A DNA stretch of 64,000 bases from RHKX01 sp963823275 (lineage in GTDB: Bacteria > Actinomycetota > Thermoleophilia > Solirubrobacterales > 70-9): assembly GCA_963823275.1 (NCBI GenBank), contig CAWGKW010000001.1, positions 744,001 to 808,000 on the forward strand. The letters are read 5' to 3'. Both the position numbers and the translations under genes were made by a program. Numbering within the stretch: the first letter of the stretch is position 1; each line of letters starts with the position of its first letter. The notes beneath the pieces are model-generated. The model did not search any database and was not told the DNA's origin. It worked only from the letters and a program-made list of their open reading frames with translations. Below are positions 35,144 to 44,445 of this stretch, piece by piece.

Positions 35144-37573
35144 GTGAGCCGCTTCAGGTTGACGCTTATCGTTCTTTGCGCGGCAGGCGCCGCCTTGACG
35201 CCATCCGCGGCACTCGCCGCCGGCGAAGGAAAGGGCAAGGGCGACACGGCCCGCTACATCCTGCCTCCCGGCAACTACGGCGGCCTGCCGTTCACCGACA
35301 ACTCGACCGATCAGCTCCCGCTTTACAGCGGCCTGACTCCGCTGCGCGACGACGTCACCAAGACCGACATCGACGAGCTGTTTCTTCCCGAGGACTTTCA
35401 CCCGATCGGAGATGTGCGGGAGGAAGAGACCGGGCGGCCGGGGTTGCGGCTGATCTACGACGCCTACGGCGTGCCCCATGTCTACGGTGACACCCGCGAT
35501 GACGTGGCGTTCGGCGCCGGCTGGGTGACGGCTCGCGATCGTGGCCTGCTGTTGACGCTCGGGCGTGGTCCGTCGCGAGCCGCGGTCGCCGACGTTCCCA
35601 ATCTGGACGCCTTCTCATTGGTGACGAGCGGGCAGTCGTTCGTGCCCAGCGCCGAGGCCGAGGCCCTGGTCACCAAGCAACGTCGCCTCCTCGTCCGCAC
35701 CTACCCCAACAAGGGCAAGCAGATCATCAGTGACGCCCAGGCCTACGCCGACGGGATCAACGCCTACTGGGATGCCAACGGCATCGACCAGCCGCCGGCC
35801 ACCGTCAACGACGTGATCGCGGTCACCGCATTCATCGGGTCGATCTTCGGCGCGGGCGGCGGCGGCGAGGCCGCCAGCTCCGACCTGCTCGCCAAGCTCC
35901 AGGACTCGCTCGGGCCCGCCGAGGGCTACGACGCCTGGGACGACGTGATGCTGGCCGAGGACCCGGAGGCGCCGACCACAATCAAGCGGCGCTTCGACTA
36001 CGGGACCTTCACGGGCGGCAAGGTGAAGGGCTCGGTCGTCGTCGACCCGGGCTCGATCGAGAGCCTCGACCCGACGGTCCCCGACACGCTCGCCGGGGCG
36101 GCTCCGGCTCGCAGGCAGGCGTCGAACTTCCTGGTCGCCTCGGCGGCGCGGTCGGCGACCGGTAACGCGCTGGCGGTGATGGGCCCCCAGCTCGGCTACT
36201 TCTACCCCGAGATCGTCCAGCAGATCGACCTTCACGGACCGGGCATCAAGGCCCAGGGGGCGGCGGTCCCCGGGCTCGCGATGTACATCCTGATCGGCCG
36301 CACCAACGACTACGCGTGGAGCCTCACCTCGGCCGGCCACGACGTCCGCGACGTCTTCGCCGAACGCCTCTGCGAGCCTGACGGATCGACGCCGACAACC
36401 GGTTCGAGCCACTACCTCTACAAGGGCGAGTGCCGGGCGTTCGAACCGTTCAACGCCGGGGAGCTCAACGGGACCCCGGTGACCTACGACCTCACCGTCC
36501 ACGGGTCGGTTTTCGCCACCGCCACCGTGGACGGGAAGCCATATGCGCTCTCCACGCAGCGTTCGACGTTCGGGCGCGACGGCCTCAACCTCGCCGCCCT
36601 CCACGACATGACCGGGGGGAAGGCGAACACGCCGAAGCGATTCTGGAAGACCGCCAACGAGTTCGGCTTCACCTTCAACTGGGCCTACACGTCCCGCAAC
36701 AAGACGGCCTACTTCTCCTCCGGCCTGCTTCCCGAGCGCGCCCGCGGGCTCGACCGACGGCTGCCGACCCTCGGCACCGGCCAGTACGAGTGGACGGGTT
36801 TTCTGAGCCGGAACGAGCACCCGCATGCGGTGGGCGGTCCCGAGGGCCTGCTGCTGAACTGGAACAACCAGTCCGCACCCGGGTTCATGCACGGCGACGA
36901 CGAGCCCTACGGCTCCGTCCATCGGGTTGAGCTGTTCGACCAGTGGCCGAATCGAGCCAAGATCACCGACAACGTCGGGATCATGAACCGCGCCGCGACC
37001 GAGGACGTCCGCTCGCCCGTCTGGCCGATCGTCAGTCAGGTGCTTCGTGGCGGTGCGGCCCCGAGCGCCCGCGACGAGCAGGTCGTGGCGCTGCTCGACG
37101 ACTGGGTCGGCCGTGACGCTCCGCGTCTCGACGCCGACCTCGACGGCACCTTCGACGAGGCCGGACCGACGATCATGGACCGGACCTGGAGGCCGATCGC
37201 AGAGGCCGTGATGGAGCCGCGGTTCGGCGCCCTCCTCGGCGACCTCAACAACGTCCGTAACCTCGGCTCCCTCTCCGGCGAGTCCTACGTCGACAAGGAT
37301 CTGCGCACGCTCCTGGACCAGAAGGTGCGTGGCAGGTTCAACCTCTCCTACTGTGGTGAGGGTTCGCTCCCGGATTGCCGCGCCTCGCTATGGGCGGCGG
37401 TCGACGCGGCCGCCGACAGCCTCGAGACGGACTTCGCGAGCTCCGATCCGGCGACGTGGCGCGGGCAGGCGAGCACCACGGGGTTCGCGCCCGGGCTGCT
37501 GCCGACCAGGTTCCCGACCACGAACCGGCCGACCTTCCAGCAGGTCCTCGAGTTTCAGCACCGGTCGCGCTGA
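35144..37573 (+). CDS. Secreted penicillin acylase family protein (Ntn-hydrolase)
   Basis: 809 aa from a GTG with GGAGAGGAAG upstream. The signal peptide ends near residue 26. The alpha-chain region has GVPHVYGDTRDDVAFGAGWV (about 109-128). Autocleavage is expected before Ser327 in RRQASNFLVASAARSATGNA, giving the N-terminal Ser nucleophile with the family's following Asn328. The beta chain continues with MGPQLGYFYPEIVQQIDLHG and NDYAWSLTSAGHDVRDVFAE. Such enzymes cleave amides including acyl-homoserine lactones and lipopeptides. Confidence 0.87.
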   Translation: MSRFRLTLIVLCAAGAALTPSAALAAGEGKGKGDTARYILPPGNYGGLPFTDNSTDQLPLYSGLTPLRDDVTKTDIDELFLPEDFHPIGDVREEETGRPGLRLIYDAYGVPHVYGDTRDDVAFGAGWVTARDRGLLLTLGRGPSRAAVADVPNLDAFSLVTSGQSFVPSAEAEALVTKQRRLLVRTYPNKGKQIISDAQAYADGINAYWDANGIDQPPATVNDVIAVTAFIGSIFGAGGGGEAASSDLLAKLQDSLGPAEGYDAWDDVMLAEDPEAPTTIKRRFDYGTFTGGKVKGSVVVDPGSIESLDPTVPDTLAGAAPARRQASNFLVASAARSATGNALAVMGPQLGYFYPEIVQQIDLHGPGIKAQGAAVPGLAMYILIGRTNDYAWSLTSAGHDVRDVFAERLCEPDGSTPTTGSSHYLYKGECRAFEPFNAGELNGTPVTYDLTVHGSVFATATVDGKPYALSTQRSTFGRDGLNLAALHDMTGGKANTPKRFWKTANEFGFTFNWAYTSRNKTAYFSSGLLPERARGLDRRLPTLGTGQYEWTGFLSRNEHPHAVGGPEGLLLNWNNQSAPGFMHGDDEPYGSVHRVELFDQWPNRAKITDNVGIMNRAATEDVRSPVWPIVSQVLRGGAAPSARDEQVVALLDDWVGRDAPRLDADLDGTFDEAGPTIMDRTWRPIAEAVMEPRFGALLGDLNNVRNLGSLSGESYVDKDLRTLLDQKVRGRFNLSYCGEGSLPDCRASLWAAVDAAADSLETDFASSDPATWRGQASTTGFAPGLLPTRFPTTNRPTFQQVLEFQHRSR

Positions 37574-37635
37574 GCGGCTTGTCGCGAGAATCCGGGTCCT
37601 TGAAGGGGGCCCGTCGATCAGGCCCGGTCTCCGGG

Positions 37636-38301
37636 TTATGGCCCGGGTCGATCTGATCCCTGTCGTGTGGGCCGCGGCGTGCGTGTGCTCTGCGGCTGCC
37701 GCTCGCGCTCGAACTGCTCCAGCTCTCGACGCAGGTGCGCGTTGAGGCTCAGCCGCGGCGCGACCCGCTCGCCCATCTCGAGGTCCGCGCGCCAGGCGCG
37801 GACCCTGGCGTCGAGCGTCGGCGCCTTGAAGAACTCGACCGCACGCTCGCCGACCTCGGCGTAGACCTGCCGCCAGTCGTGGAGGTTGGCGAGCTTGTCG
37901 GCGATGTAGATCGCCGCACACTCGGCCCCCGACTGCTCCACGCTCTCTCGAAGCGCCTGCTTGCGCTCCTCCCAGTCCTCGATCGCCGGGTCCTCGGTCA
38001 GTGCCGAGACGAGACCCCCGACCCGGGGGCCGAAGCTCTCGACCACGTCGCCGACGGTGAAGTCCGAATCCTCGACCGTGTCGTGGAGCAGTCCGGCGGC
38101 GCACACCGCCTCGTCATAGTCCTCGTCTCGGAGCAGTTCGGCGACCTGAATCGGGTGCTCGAGGTAGGGCCTGCCGTGTCCGCCCCGGGTGTGGCCGGAG
38201 TGGGCCCGACGCGCCGCCGAGAACGCCAGCGAGAGGCTCTCGGATTCGGCGACGAACCGGGGTGCCTCGGTCCCCGGCTCCGCGTGCAGGTCAGCGTCCA
38301 A
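37636..38301 (-). CDS. HD-domain protein of the RelA/SpoT (Mesh1-like) type
   Basis: About 221 aa from a TTG at 38301; a GTG at 38454 would also fit, and no ribosome-binding site decides. The metal HD motifs are visible: YLEHPIQVAELL (first His), AAGLLHDTVEDSDFTVGDV (HDxVED) and YIADKLANLHDWR (D in the late motif). The single-domain form suggests ppGpp hydrolysis like Mesh1/SAH, without a synthetase domain. The C-terminal 30 residues are Arg/Pro/Gln-rich and disordered. Confidence 0.78.
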   Translation of the reverse strand: MDADLHAEPGTEAPRFVAESESLSLAFSAARRAHSGHTRGGHGRPYLEHPIQVAELLRDEDYDEAVCAAGLLHDTVEDSDFTVGDVVESFGPRVGGLVSALTEDPAIEDWEERKQALRESVEQSGAECAAIYIADKLANLHDWRQVYAEVGERAVEFFKAPTLDARVRAWRADLEMGERVAPRLSLNAHLRRELEQFERERQPQSTRTPRPTRQGSDRPGP

Positions 38302-38473
38302 GGCACGCGAGAGCCGGTCGGCGGTCCCGGCTCCGCACGGCCCGGCGGATGTCTGACCTGTCGCGGTCGCGCTGCTCAGAGGGTGCGGTTGCCGTGTGGG
38401 GCATCCACGCGATGGTAGGGGACGAGGCCCGTTTGCCGAGCCGGGTCCTCCCACGATGAACGGACGCGTGGAT

Positions 38474-39094
38474 CTACCTAGGTCCTCGTGCCTCGCGGCG
38501 CATGAACCAGTTCGGAACCCCGAGGACCGGGTCCTCGGCGACGACCTCGTACCCGAAGCGCTCGTAGAAACCGACGTTCTCCGCTTTGTCTGTCTCGAGG
38601 TAGCCGATCTGCCCGCTGGTGCCGAGGCGATCACAGTGAGCTCGCATCATCAGTGAGCCGATTCCACGGCCTTGGAGGTGTGAATCCACGGCCACCGGAC
38701 CGAGATGAACGTGCGCCTCCTGGGGATCGTGCTGAGCCCAGACGGACATCCACCTGCCCACGCGCAACGCCGTGCGCGGTCCCAGGGCTGCCGCGGTGGG
38801 GAGCAGGCGCAGGCGCTGGGCGGCGCTCGGTTGGCAGGCACCGGGCGGGGTTGAACCGGTCACGCCGACGAGCGTCCCGTCGGAGCCCACCGCGCAAAGC
38901 GGTTGCTGGGCGGTGACGATCCGAAACAGGGCCCCCATCAACCGGGTGTGGCAGCGGAGGCGGCGCTCGGGATCATCGCCGTAGGCGGCCACGTGGATCG
39001 GATTGTCCCGCATCCCACGGCCCAGCACGCCGACCGCTGCGGCGAGATCCTCCTGTCGTAAGGCTCGAACCTCGATGTCGGCGGCGTCTGCCAC
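38474..39094 (-). CDS. GNAT-family N-acetyltransferase
   Basis: 206 aa. The acetyl-CoA site is VHLGPVAVDSHLQGRGIGSL (about 128-147; Q/RxxGxG/A motif), followed by YLETDKAENVGFYERFGYEV, the usual C-terminal GNAT element. The substrate is not predictable. It ends just before the HD gene. Confidence 0.83.
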   Translation of the reverse strand: MADAADIEVRALRQEDLAAAVGVLGRGMRDNPIHVAAYGDDPERRLRCHTRLMGALFRIVTAQQPLCAVGSDGTLVGVTGSTPPGACQPSAAQRLRLLPTAAALGPRTALRVGRWMSVWAQHDPQEAHVHLGPVAVDSHLQGRGIGSLMMRAHCDRLGTSGQIGYLETDKAENVGFYERFGYEVVAEDPVLGVPNWFMRREARGPR

Positions 39095-39170
39095 AACGCC
39101 GCGAGCATAGCCCCGGTGCCGGGACGCGGTTCGACATCCCGTCCAATCGGCGCCGATTCTTCCCGAACAC

Positions 39171-39320
39171 CAGGCGAAGCCCGCGAGTTTCCCCAGCTCG
39201 GCGACGTGGTCGGCGTGGCAGTGGGTGATCAGGACGTTGCGGACCTGGGGTGATTATCTGGCCTCCCTGAGATCCGAGGACCACGATCTTCGTCTTGCCG
39301 CGCGATACGACACGTCGTGA
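39171..39320 (-). pseudogene. Remnant of a metallo-beta-lactamase-fold hydrolase
   Basis: The minus strand reads KTKIVVLGSQGGQIITP, which looks like the opening strand of an MBL-fold gene. After a one-base shift it continues QVRNVLITHCHADHVAELGK, containing the metal motif HxHxDH. The spacer between these normally has about 50 residues, so both an internal deletion and a frame change have occurred. The rest of 39095-39353 is featureless. Confidence 0.6.
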
Positions 39321-39353
39321 GGGGGCAGTCTTCTGGCCGGCATTCTGCGGGCG

Positions 39354-39782
39354 TCATCGCTCGGCCGGCACGATATGGGTCGCGGGCCCCACGCGCTCGA
39401 TCGTGATCGCGAGGATCACGCGACCCACATCGGCCAGGGCCGCGTCGGTCTGCGCCTCGGGTGGTTCGTCGAGCCCCATGACGCGCTCCATGATCTGGGC
39501 AGTGGGGGTGCCGATGTCGTCGGTGAGGATCTCGGCGGGCCCGGCGAGCGTCGCTGACGGGAATGGCCGCTCGTGCCCGAGTACGCATAGCGACGCCCAG
39601 TCGGTGCGCCGCACGTCCCTGGCCTTCCAGCGCCCCGCCTCGGTCGAGATCAACAGGCGGCCCCCGTCGCGCACGTAGTAGACGAGCGACTGCCGCGGGA
39701 GCCCCTTGACGCTGACCGTCCCGAGGACGCCGACGATCTGCTCGTCCAGAAAGGTGCGGAGCTCCGGGGTCAGCTCGCTCAT
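39354..39782 (-). CDS. PNPOx-like split-barrel (F420/FMN) protein
   Basis: 142 aa. VGVLGTVSVKGLPRQSLVYY and RLLISTEAGRWKARDVRRT match pyridoxamine-oxidase-fold deazaflavin or FMN-binding proteins. It overlaps the upstream FAA-hydrolase gene by 4 bases, so they are co-translated. F420-dependent members are common in actinobacteria, and K-x-R-D-x-R-R is compatible. The cofactor is not settled. Confidence 0.78.
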   Translation of the reverse strand: MSELTPELRTFLDEQIVGVLGTVSVKGLPRQSLVYYVRDGGRLLISTEAGRWKARDVRRTDWASLCVLGHERPFPSATLAGPAEILTDDIGTPTAQIMERVMGLDEPPEAQTDAALADVGRVILAITIERVGPATHIVPAER

Positions 39783-40630
39783 GCCGCCCGCACCGGGTTG
39801 CCTACGGCCCCCAGGCCCTCGACCCCGACCTCGACGGTGTCGCCTTCGCGCAGAAACTGACCCTTGAACCCGCCGACACCGGCTGGAGTTCCGGTTGCGA
39901 TGATGTCGCCGGGGACCAGGGTCATCGTCCGCGAGAGCCAGGCGATGGTCTCGGCGACGGTGAAGATCATCTCAGCGGTCCTGCCCTCTTGAACCACCTC
40001 GTCGTTGATCCGGGTCCATAGCCTGAGGTCCTGGATGTCGTCGATCTCGTCCATGGTGACCAGAGCCGGCCCGCACGGGGCGAAGGTTTCGATCGCCTTG
40101 CCGGCGGTCCAAAGCGGGTTCTGCAGCTGCAGGTCGCGGGCGCTGACGTCGTTGAGGGGCATCGCCCCGGCCACGTGATCGAGCGCCTCGGCCTCGTTGA
40201 CCTCGTGCGCCGGTCGACCGATCACGACCGCGAGCTCGGCCTCGTAGTCGACGAACTCGGCATGGGCGGCCGGCAGGACGACATCGGCGCCGGCGCCGAT
40301 CAGCGAGTTGGCGAACTTGGCGAACCAGCGGGGATGCTCGGGTATCTCCTGCTTGGCCTCCTCGGCATGGTCGCGGTAGTTGAGCCCCATGCAGATGATC
40401 TTCTCGGGGTCGGGAACGGGCGGCAGCAGTTGCACGCTGTCGACGGCAGTGCGGTCGGCAGTCGCGGTGGCCAGCTCCCCGAGGGCGGCAAGGCCCTCGG
40501 CGTCGAGCGCCCCGAGCAGGCCCCTGACCGTCGATGCCGGAGCATCGAGCGCCGAGAGCCGAACGATCTCGTCATCGACGAGAACGCCCGCGTCCTGACC
40601 GGATCCGTCTTCATAGGTGACCAGACGCAT
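39779..40630 (-). CDS. Fumarylacetoacetate hydrolase family protein
   Basis: 283 aa. GLNYRDHAEEAKQEIPEHP, DYEAELAVVIGRPAHEVNE and VPGDIIATGTPAGVGGFKGQ are the diagnostic FAH blocks, with the acidic metal ligands in the E-x-E segment. The enzyme would cleave or decarboxylate a ring-cleavage product with Mg2+ or Mn2+. It lies 3 bp after an extradiol-dioxygenase-like remnant, consistent with an aromatic degradation operon. Confidence 0.87.
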   Translation of the reverse strand: MRLVTYEDGSGQDAGVLVDDEIVRLSALDAPASTVRGLLGALDAEGLAALGELATATADRTAVDSVQLLPPVPDPEKIICMGLNYRDHAEEAKQEIPEHPRWFAKFANSLIGAGADVVLPAAHAEFVDYEAELAVVIGRPAHEVNEAEALDHVAGAMPLNDVSARDLQLQNPLWTAGKAIETFAPCGPALVTMDEIDDIQDLRLWTRINDEVVQEGRTAEMIFTVAETIAWLSRTMTLVPGDIIATGTPAGVGGFKGQFLREGDTVEVGVEGLGAVGNPVRAA

Positions 40631-40633
40631 CCT

Positions 40634-41097
40634 TCAGCCCTCCGTCGGGATGTCGATCGGCGGCTGCTCGGGGGCGAACTCGCCGGCCATCGCCCGCCGG
40701 TGGATCTCGGCGAACTCCTCGCCTGATCCAGCAGCCTCGGCGACCTGGGCGGGATCGACGAACGCGCCGATCGGGTTGGCGCTGAACTCCTCGCTGTGTC
40801 GCATCCAGTCGCTGGACTTCGACCAGTCGCCGAAGTTGTCGACCTGGAGCTCGACGTGGTTGCCGTCGGGGTCCTTGTAGTAATAGGAAAGCGTCATGCC
40901 GTGATCGAGGCAGAGGTCCGGGACGATCCCGGCCTCGCGCAGACGCAGGTAGCTGACGTTCAGTTCATCGAAGTTCCCGTACTCGAAGGCGCTGTGGTGG
41001 AGGCCGGTGCGGGTTTCCTTGTCGGGGTCGTCGACGAAGCCGGGAAAGGCGAGCAGCGCGATCCGGTGGTTGGCCTCGTCGTTGGTGAGCCACCACG
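40634..41097 (-). pseudogene. 5'-truncated VOC-family extradiol dioxygenase
   Basis: The minus frame runs WWLTNDEANHRIALLAFPGF, TRTGLHHSAFEYGNFDELNV, HGMTLSYYYKDPDGNHVELQ and on to stop at 40634. HHSAFEY and GNHVELQ match the metal-site strands of type I extradiol dioxygenases. The first 35-50 residues, with the first metal His, are missing because the frame meets the beheaded TetR gene at about 41095. A shorter frame starts at the ATG at 40897 but would lack the fold core. The gene is most likely dead. Confidence 0.7.
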
Positions 41098-41613
41098 GTG
41101 GCCCAGATCGCCGAAGCAGCCGACACGGCGCACGGTTCGTTCTACAACCACTTCAGCAGCAAGGACGACATTCTCGCCGCGGTCTTCGAGGACACTCTGA
41201 CCCTGCAGTTCAGCCTCCTCGAGGAGCGCAACCGGGGGGTCGAGGACCCCGCCGAGCGCGTCAGCGTTGCCCATCGCCATCTCCTCGCAGCCGTTCGCGC
41301 GGACCCCGATTGGGGCTGGCTCATTCTCAGGCTCGATGTTCCCTACGGGATCGTCGAGGATGTCCTCGGAGCCGACGCTACCAATGACCTTCAAGCCGGC
41401 ATCAGAACTGGCAGATTCGCCGTTGCAAGCCCAGCCGTTGCGCTCCACGCTGCAGGCGGGGCGCTGATCGGGCTCGTCCATCTCATCCTCCGCGACGGCC
41501 TCGGGGATGAGGCCGACGTGGCTCACGCCGAAGGCGTGCTGCGCAGCTTCGGCGTTGAGCCTCGAGAGGCGGCGGCCATCGCCCGGCGTCCGCTCCCCGA
41601 GCCGGCGGCGTAG
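41098..41613 (+). pseudogene. 5'-truncated TetR-family regulator
   Basis: 171 codons open from GTG 41098, with a stop just upstream at 41086. The frame begins in the middle of the DNA-binding domain: TTVAQIAEAADTAHGSFYNH keeps helices 2-3 but helix 1 is absent. The ligand domain continues to the end. It is joined head-to-head with the truncated dioxygenase, so a deletion removed the divergent promoter and both gene starts. Confidence 0.65.
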
Positions 41614-41745
41614 TCGTCCATCGCAACGAAGGGGCCCCGTTGTTCGCTGATGGCCCACGGTGGGCGCCTGCGTCTTTACGAAGTCTGAATGCAATGCCCG
41701 GATCTCTTTGTGCGAAGTTGACGCCCCGGCTCGTAGCGTCGACCG

Positions 41746-42561
41746 ATGAAGATCGCCACTGCTCTGCAAGAGCGGACCCTGATCTCCAGCCTCCCGCCCC
41801 GTCGCGCCCGCGTGCTCAAGGCACTCGCCGCGGTCATGGCCGTTGGGCTGGTCGTGCTGTTCGCCGTCGACACGCTCGGGGTGCCGGGTCTCGGGCTCAA
41901 CAGCCAGCTCGACCTCGCGCTCTGGCTGGCCGGCCCGCTCGTCTGCTTTCTGCGGGTCGCCTGGGTCAGCTACGACCGGCCTGCATGGCTGATGATCGGC
42001 GCCGGGCTCCTGACCTGGACGTTGGCCCAGGCAGCTTGGGCTTACTGGATCGACACGCTGTCGCCGATTCCCTACCCCAGCATCGCCGATGGGATGTGGT
42101 TCATCGGTTACCTGCTGCTCTTCATCGGCCTCGGCATGCTGGCCCAGCGCCAGCTCGCGGGCGCCGGTGTGGTGTTCTGGCTCGACGGGGCGATCGCAAC
42201 GCTGGCCGCAATCGCCTTCACCGGGGCGTTCACCCTCAACTTCGTCTCTGAGCAGACCCAGGGGAGCTATTTGGATGTGGCGACCAACTTCGCCTATCCG
42301 ATCTTCGATGTAGTCCTGCTCTCGGTGGTCGTTCTCGTCGTTGCGCGGACCAATTGGCGCCCCGGCAGGACCTGGGCGATGCTCGCGTTCGCGACCGTTG
42401 CGCTGGTTGTAGTCGACTACATCTACTCGTTTCAGGTCTCCGCGGGAACGTACGCAAGCGAGGGGCCCATCGATCCGATCTGGACTCTTGTTCAGTGTTC
42501 GTTCGGGATGGCCGCCTGGCTCCGGCCGGCGCCCACCCGAAGCTCTAGTCGGGGCGATTGA
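41746..42561 (+). CDS. Seven- to eight-helix membrane sensor-like protein
   Basis: 271 aa, almost entirely membrane helices with short loops (for example AVMAVGLVVLFAVDTLGVPG, AIADGMWFIGYLLLF-type segments). The helix order resembles the N-terminal membrane sensor of some actinobacterial GGDEF proteins, but the frame stops after the last helix with no output domain. It precedes a KdpD-like histidine kinase by 52 bp, so it may work with that kinase. Confidence 0.55.
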   Translation: MKIATALQERTLISSLPPRRARVLKALAAVMAVGLVVLFAVDTLGVPGLGLNSQLDLALWLAGPLVCFLRVAWVSYDRPAWLMIGAGLLTWTLAQAAWAYWIDTLSPIPYPSIADGMWFIGYLLLFIGLGMLAQRQLAGAGVVFWLDGAIATLAAIAFTGAFTLNFVSEQTQGSYLDVATNFAYPIFDVVLLSVVVLVVARTNWRPGRTWAMLAFATVALVVVDYIYSFQVSAGTYASEGPIDPIWTLVQCSFGMAAWLRPAPTRSSSRGD

Positions 42562-42613
42562 TCCGCCCAGGAGGACGGGTTGGATCCCCGAAATCGAGTA
42601 TACGATCGGCCTG

Positions 42614-43702
42614 ATGAGCAAACTACCCCTCGGCTTTCTCGACCGGCAGCCACCATCCCTCATTCGGCCGGGTGCGGAGTGCTTGTTGGCGGCGATCGTC
42701 GGGACCGCGCTCATCTACGCCCTGCGAGGCATCGCCCCGGTTGACACCCTCCTCGTCGTCTACCTCCCTGGAATCGTGCTCGTGGCGATCCGCTGGGGCC
42801 TGCTGTGGAGCCTCTGCGGGATCTGGCTGGCGGCGTCGGCATTCCAGTTCACTCAGGTGGAGCCGATCGGAGAGCTTGGACCCAAGGGGCAATACTGGGT
42901 CGGGCTGATCGTGTTCGCGATCATCGCCCAGCTGACCAGCGCCATCGCTGGGCGGGCCTACGTTCGGTTCGTCATGTTCGACCGCAGAGACCTAGAAGCG
43001 GATGCGCTTCGGCAGAGCGAGGCGGCCACGACCGCCGTGCTACACGCCGTCTCCCATGACTTGCGCACGCCGCTCACGGTCCTCTCGAGCGCCACCGAGA
43101 GCCTTCAAGGCGATCGGATCACCAGCGATCAAAGGCGGGAGCTGCATGAGGTGATCAGGGAGGCCTCCGCTCGGCTGACACTCTTGGTGAACGGCCTCCT
43201 GGACCTCGCCCGGCTGCAGTCGGGCACTTCCAGCCCCAAGCGAGAGTGGATCGACGTCGAGGAGGTGATCCTGGCCGCCGTAGCCGGCCAACCCGGCCTG
43301 AGGGTCGAGGTTGGTATCGGTCAGCTACCGCTGATTCGAGCAGATCCCGTCCAGCTCGAGCGGGTCCTCTCCAACCTGCTCGAGAACGCGCGAAAGCACG
43401 GCCGAGGCGAGCGGGTGAAGGTGACGGCTACCGCCTCCGATTCGGAGGTGCGGATTGAGATCTCCGACGCGGGACCCGGCCTCGATCAGGCCCTCGGCGA
43501 GCAGATGTTCGAGCCTTTTCGCAGCGGCGGGGAAACGGAAGGATCCGGCCTCGGGCTCGCCATCGTTCGAGGCTTTGTGGAGGCCAACGACGGCACGGTC
43601 TGGGCCGATTACGGAAATGAGGCGGGGGCCCGCTTCGTGGTTGCGCTGCCGCTGACGGGCCCGCCCGGGCGGGAGCCGACGCCTGGCGGGGGCGAGCGGT
43701 GA
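42614..43702 (+). CDS. KdpD-like sensor histidine kinase lacking the N-terminal KdpD/USP part
   Basis: 362 aa. Four DUF4118-type helices (about 20-115) lead into HAVSHDLRTPLTVLSSATES, the phospho-His box, then NLLENARKHG (N box), ISDAGPGLD (G1) and GSGLGLAIVRGFVEANDGTV (G2). The cytoplasmic KdpD and universal-stress domains are absent, as in truncated KdpD. Its stop overlaps the next gene's GTG start by 4 bases. No kdpABC genes are in the window. Confidence 0.87.
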   Translation: MSKLPLGFLDRQPPSLIRPGAECLLAAIVGTALIYALRGIAPVDTLLVVYLPGIVLVAIRWGLLWSLCGIWLAASAFQFTQVEPIGELGPKGQYWVGLIVFAIIAQLTSAIAGRAYVRFVMFDRRDLEADALRQSEAATTAVLHAVSHDLRTPLTVLSSATESLQGDRITSDQRRELHEVIREASARLTLLVNGLLDLARLQSGTSSPKREWIDVEEVILAAVAGQPGLRVEVGIGQLPLIRADPVQLERVLSNLLENARKHGRGERVKVTATASDSEVRIEISDAGPGLDQALGEQMFEPFRSGGETEGSGLGLAIVRGFVEANDGTVWADYGNEAGARFVVALPLTGPPGREPTPGGGER

Positions 43703-44376
43703 GCGAGCGGATTCTGGTCTGCGACGACGACCCTCAGATCATGCGCGCCCTGCGGATCATGCTGACCGCCGCCGGATACGAGGTGATCAACGCATCGAAC
43801 GCCGAAGACGCGCTCGATGCCGCGGCTGTCCGCGCCCCGGATCTGGCAATCCTCGACCTCTTGCTGCCCGATCACGACGGGATCTGGATCTGCGAGCGCT
43901 TGCGGGAGTGGACGAAGATCCCGATCCTGATGCTCTCGGCGATCGGTGACGAGTCGGAGATGGTGAGGGCCCTGGAGGCGGGCGCCGACGACTACGTGAC
44001 CAAGCCATTCGGAAACGAGGAACTCCTGGCCCGACTGCGGGCCAACCTGAGGCGTGCCACCGGCGAGGCCGGCGATAGCGTGATCACGGTTGAGCAGCTT
44101 GAGATCGATCTGGCCGGCAGGACGGTCCGGCGTGAGGGTGAGCTCGTGCATCTGACCGCAACGGAGTTCCGGCTGCTCCGCGCGCTGGCGCAGGCGCGCG
44201 GAAAGCTGCTGACCCACAGGCAGATCCTGACCGACGTCTGGGGAATCGAGTACGCCGACGACGTCCAGGTGCTGCGCGTTCACACCGCGAACCTCCGTCG
44301 CAAGATCGAGGCCGAGTCGGCGCGCCCGACGATCATTCTCACCGACCCCGGCGTCGGCTATCGCTTCGCCGCCTGA
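43699..44376 (+). CDS. KdpE/OmpR-family response regulator
   Basis: 225 aa. The receiver has VCDDDPQIMRALRIMLTAAG and the phospho-acceptor Asp in AILDLLLPDHDG. YVTKPFGNEELLARLRANLR closes the receiver. The winged-helix effector shows HLTATEFRLLRALAQARGKL and VLRVHTANLRRKIE. It is co-translated with the KdpD-like kinase. The target genes are unknown. Confidence 0.9.
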   Translation: MSERILVCDDDPQIMRALRIMLTAAGYEVINASNAEDALDAAAVRAPDLAILDLLLPDHDGIWICERLREWTKIPILMLSAIGDESEMVRALEAGADDYVTKPFGNEELLARLRANLRRATGEAGDSVITVEQLEIDLAGRTVRREGELVHLTATEFRLLRALAQARGKLLTHRQILTDVWGIEYADDVQVLRVHTANLRRKIEAESARPTIILTDPGVGYRFAA

Positions 44377-44445
44377 CTTGGAGCAGCCGAGGTTTGAGTC
44401 TCATCCTCGGCATGCCTCCGCACGGGGTGTGGGAGGATCCCGCTG

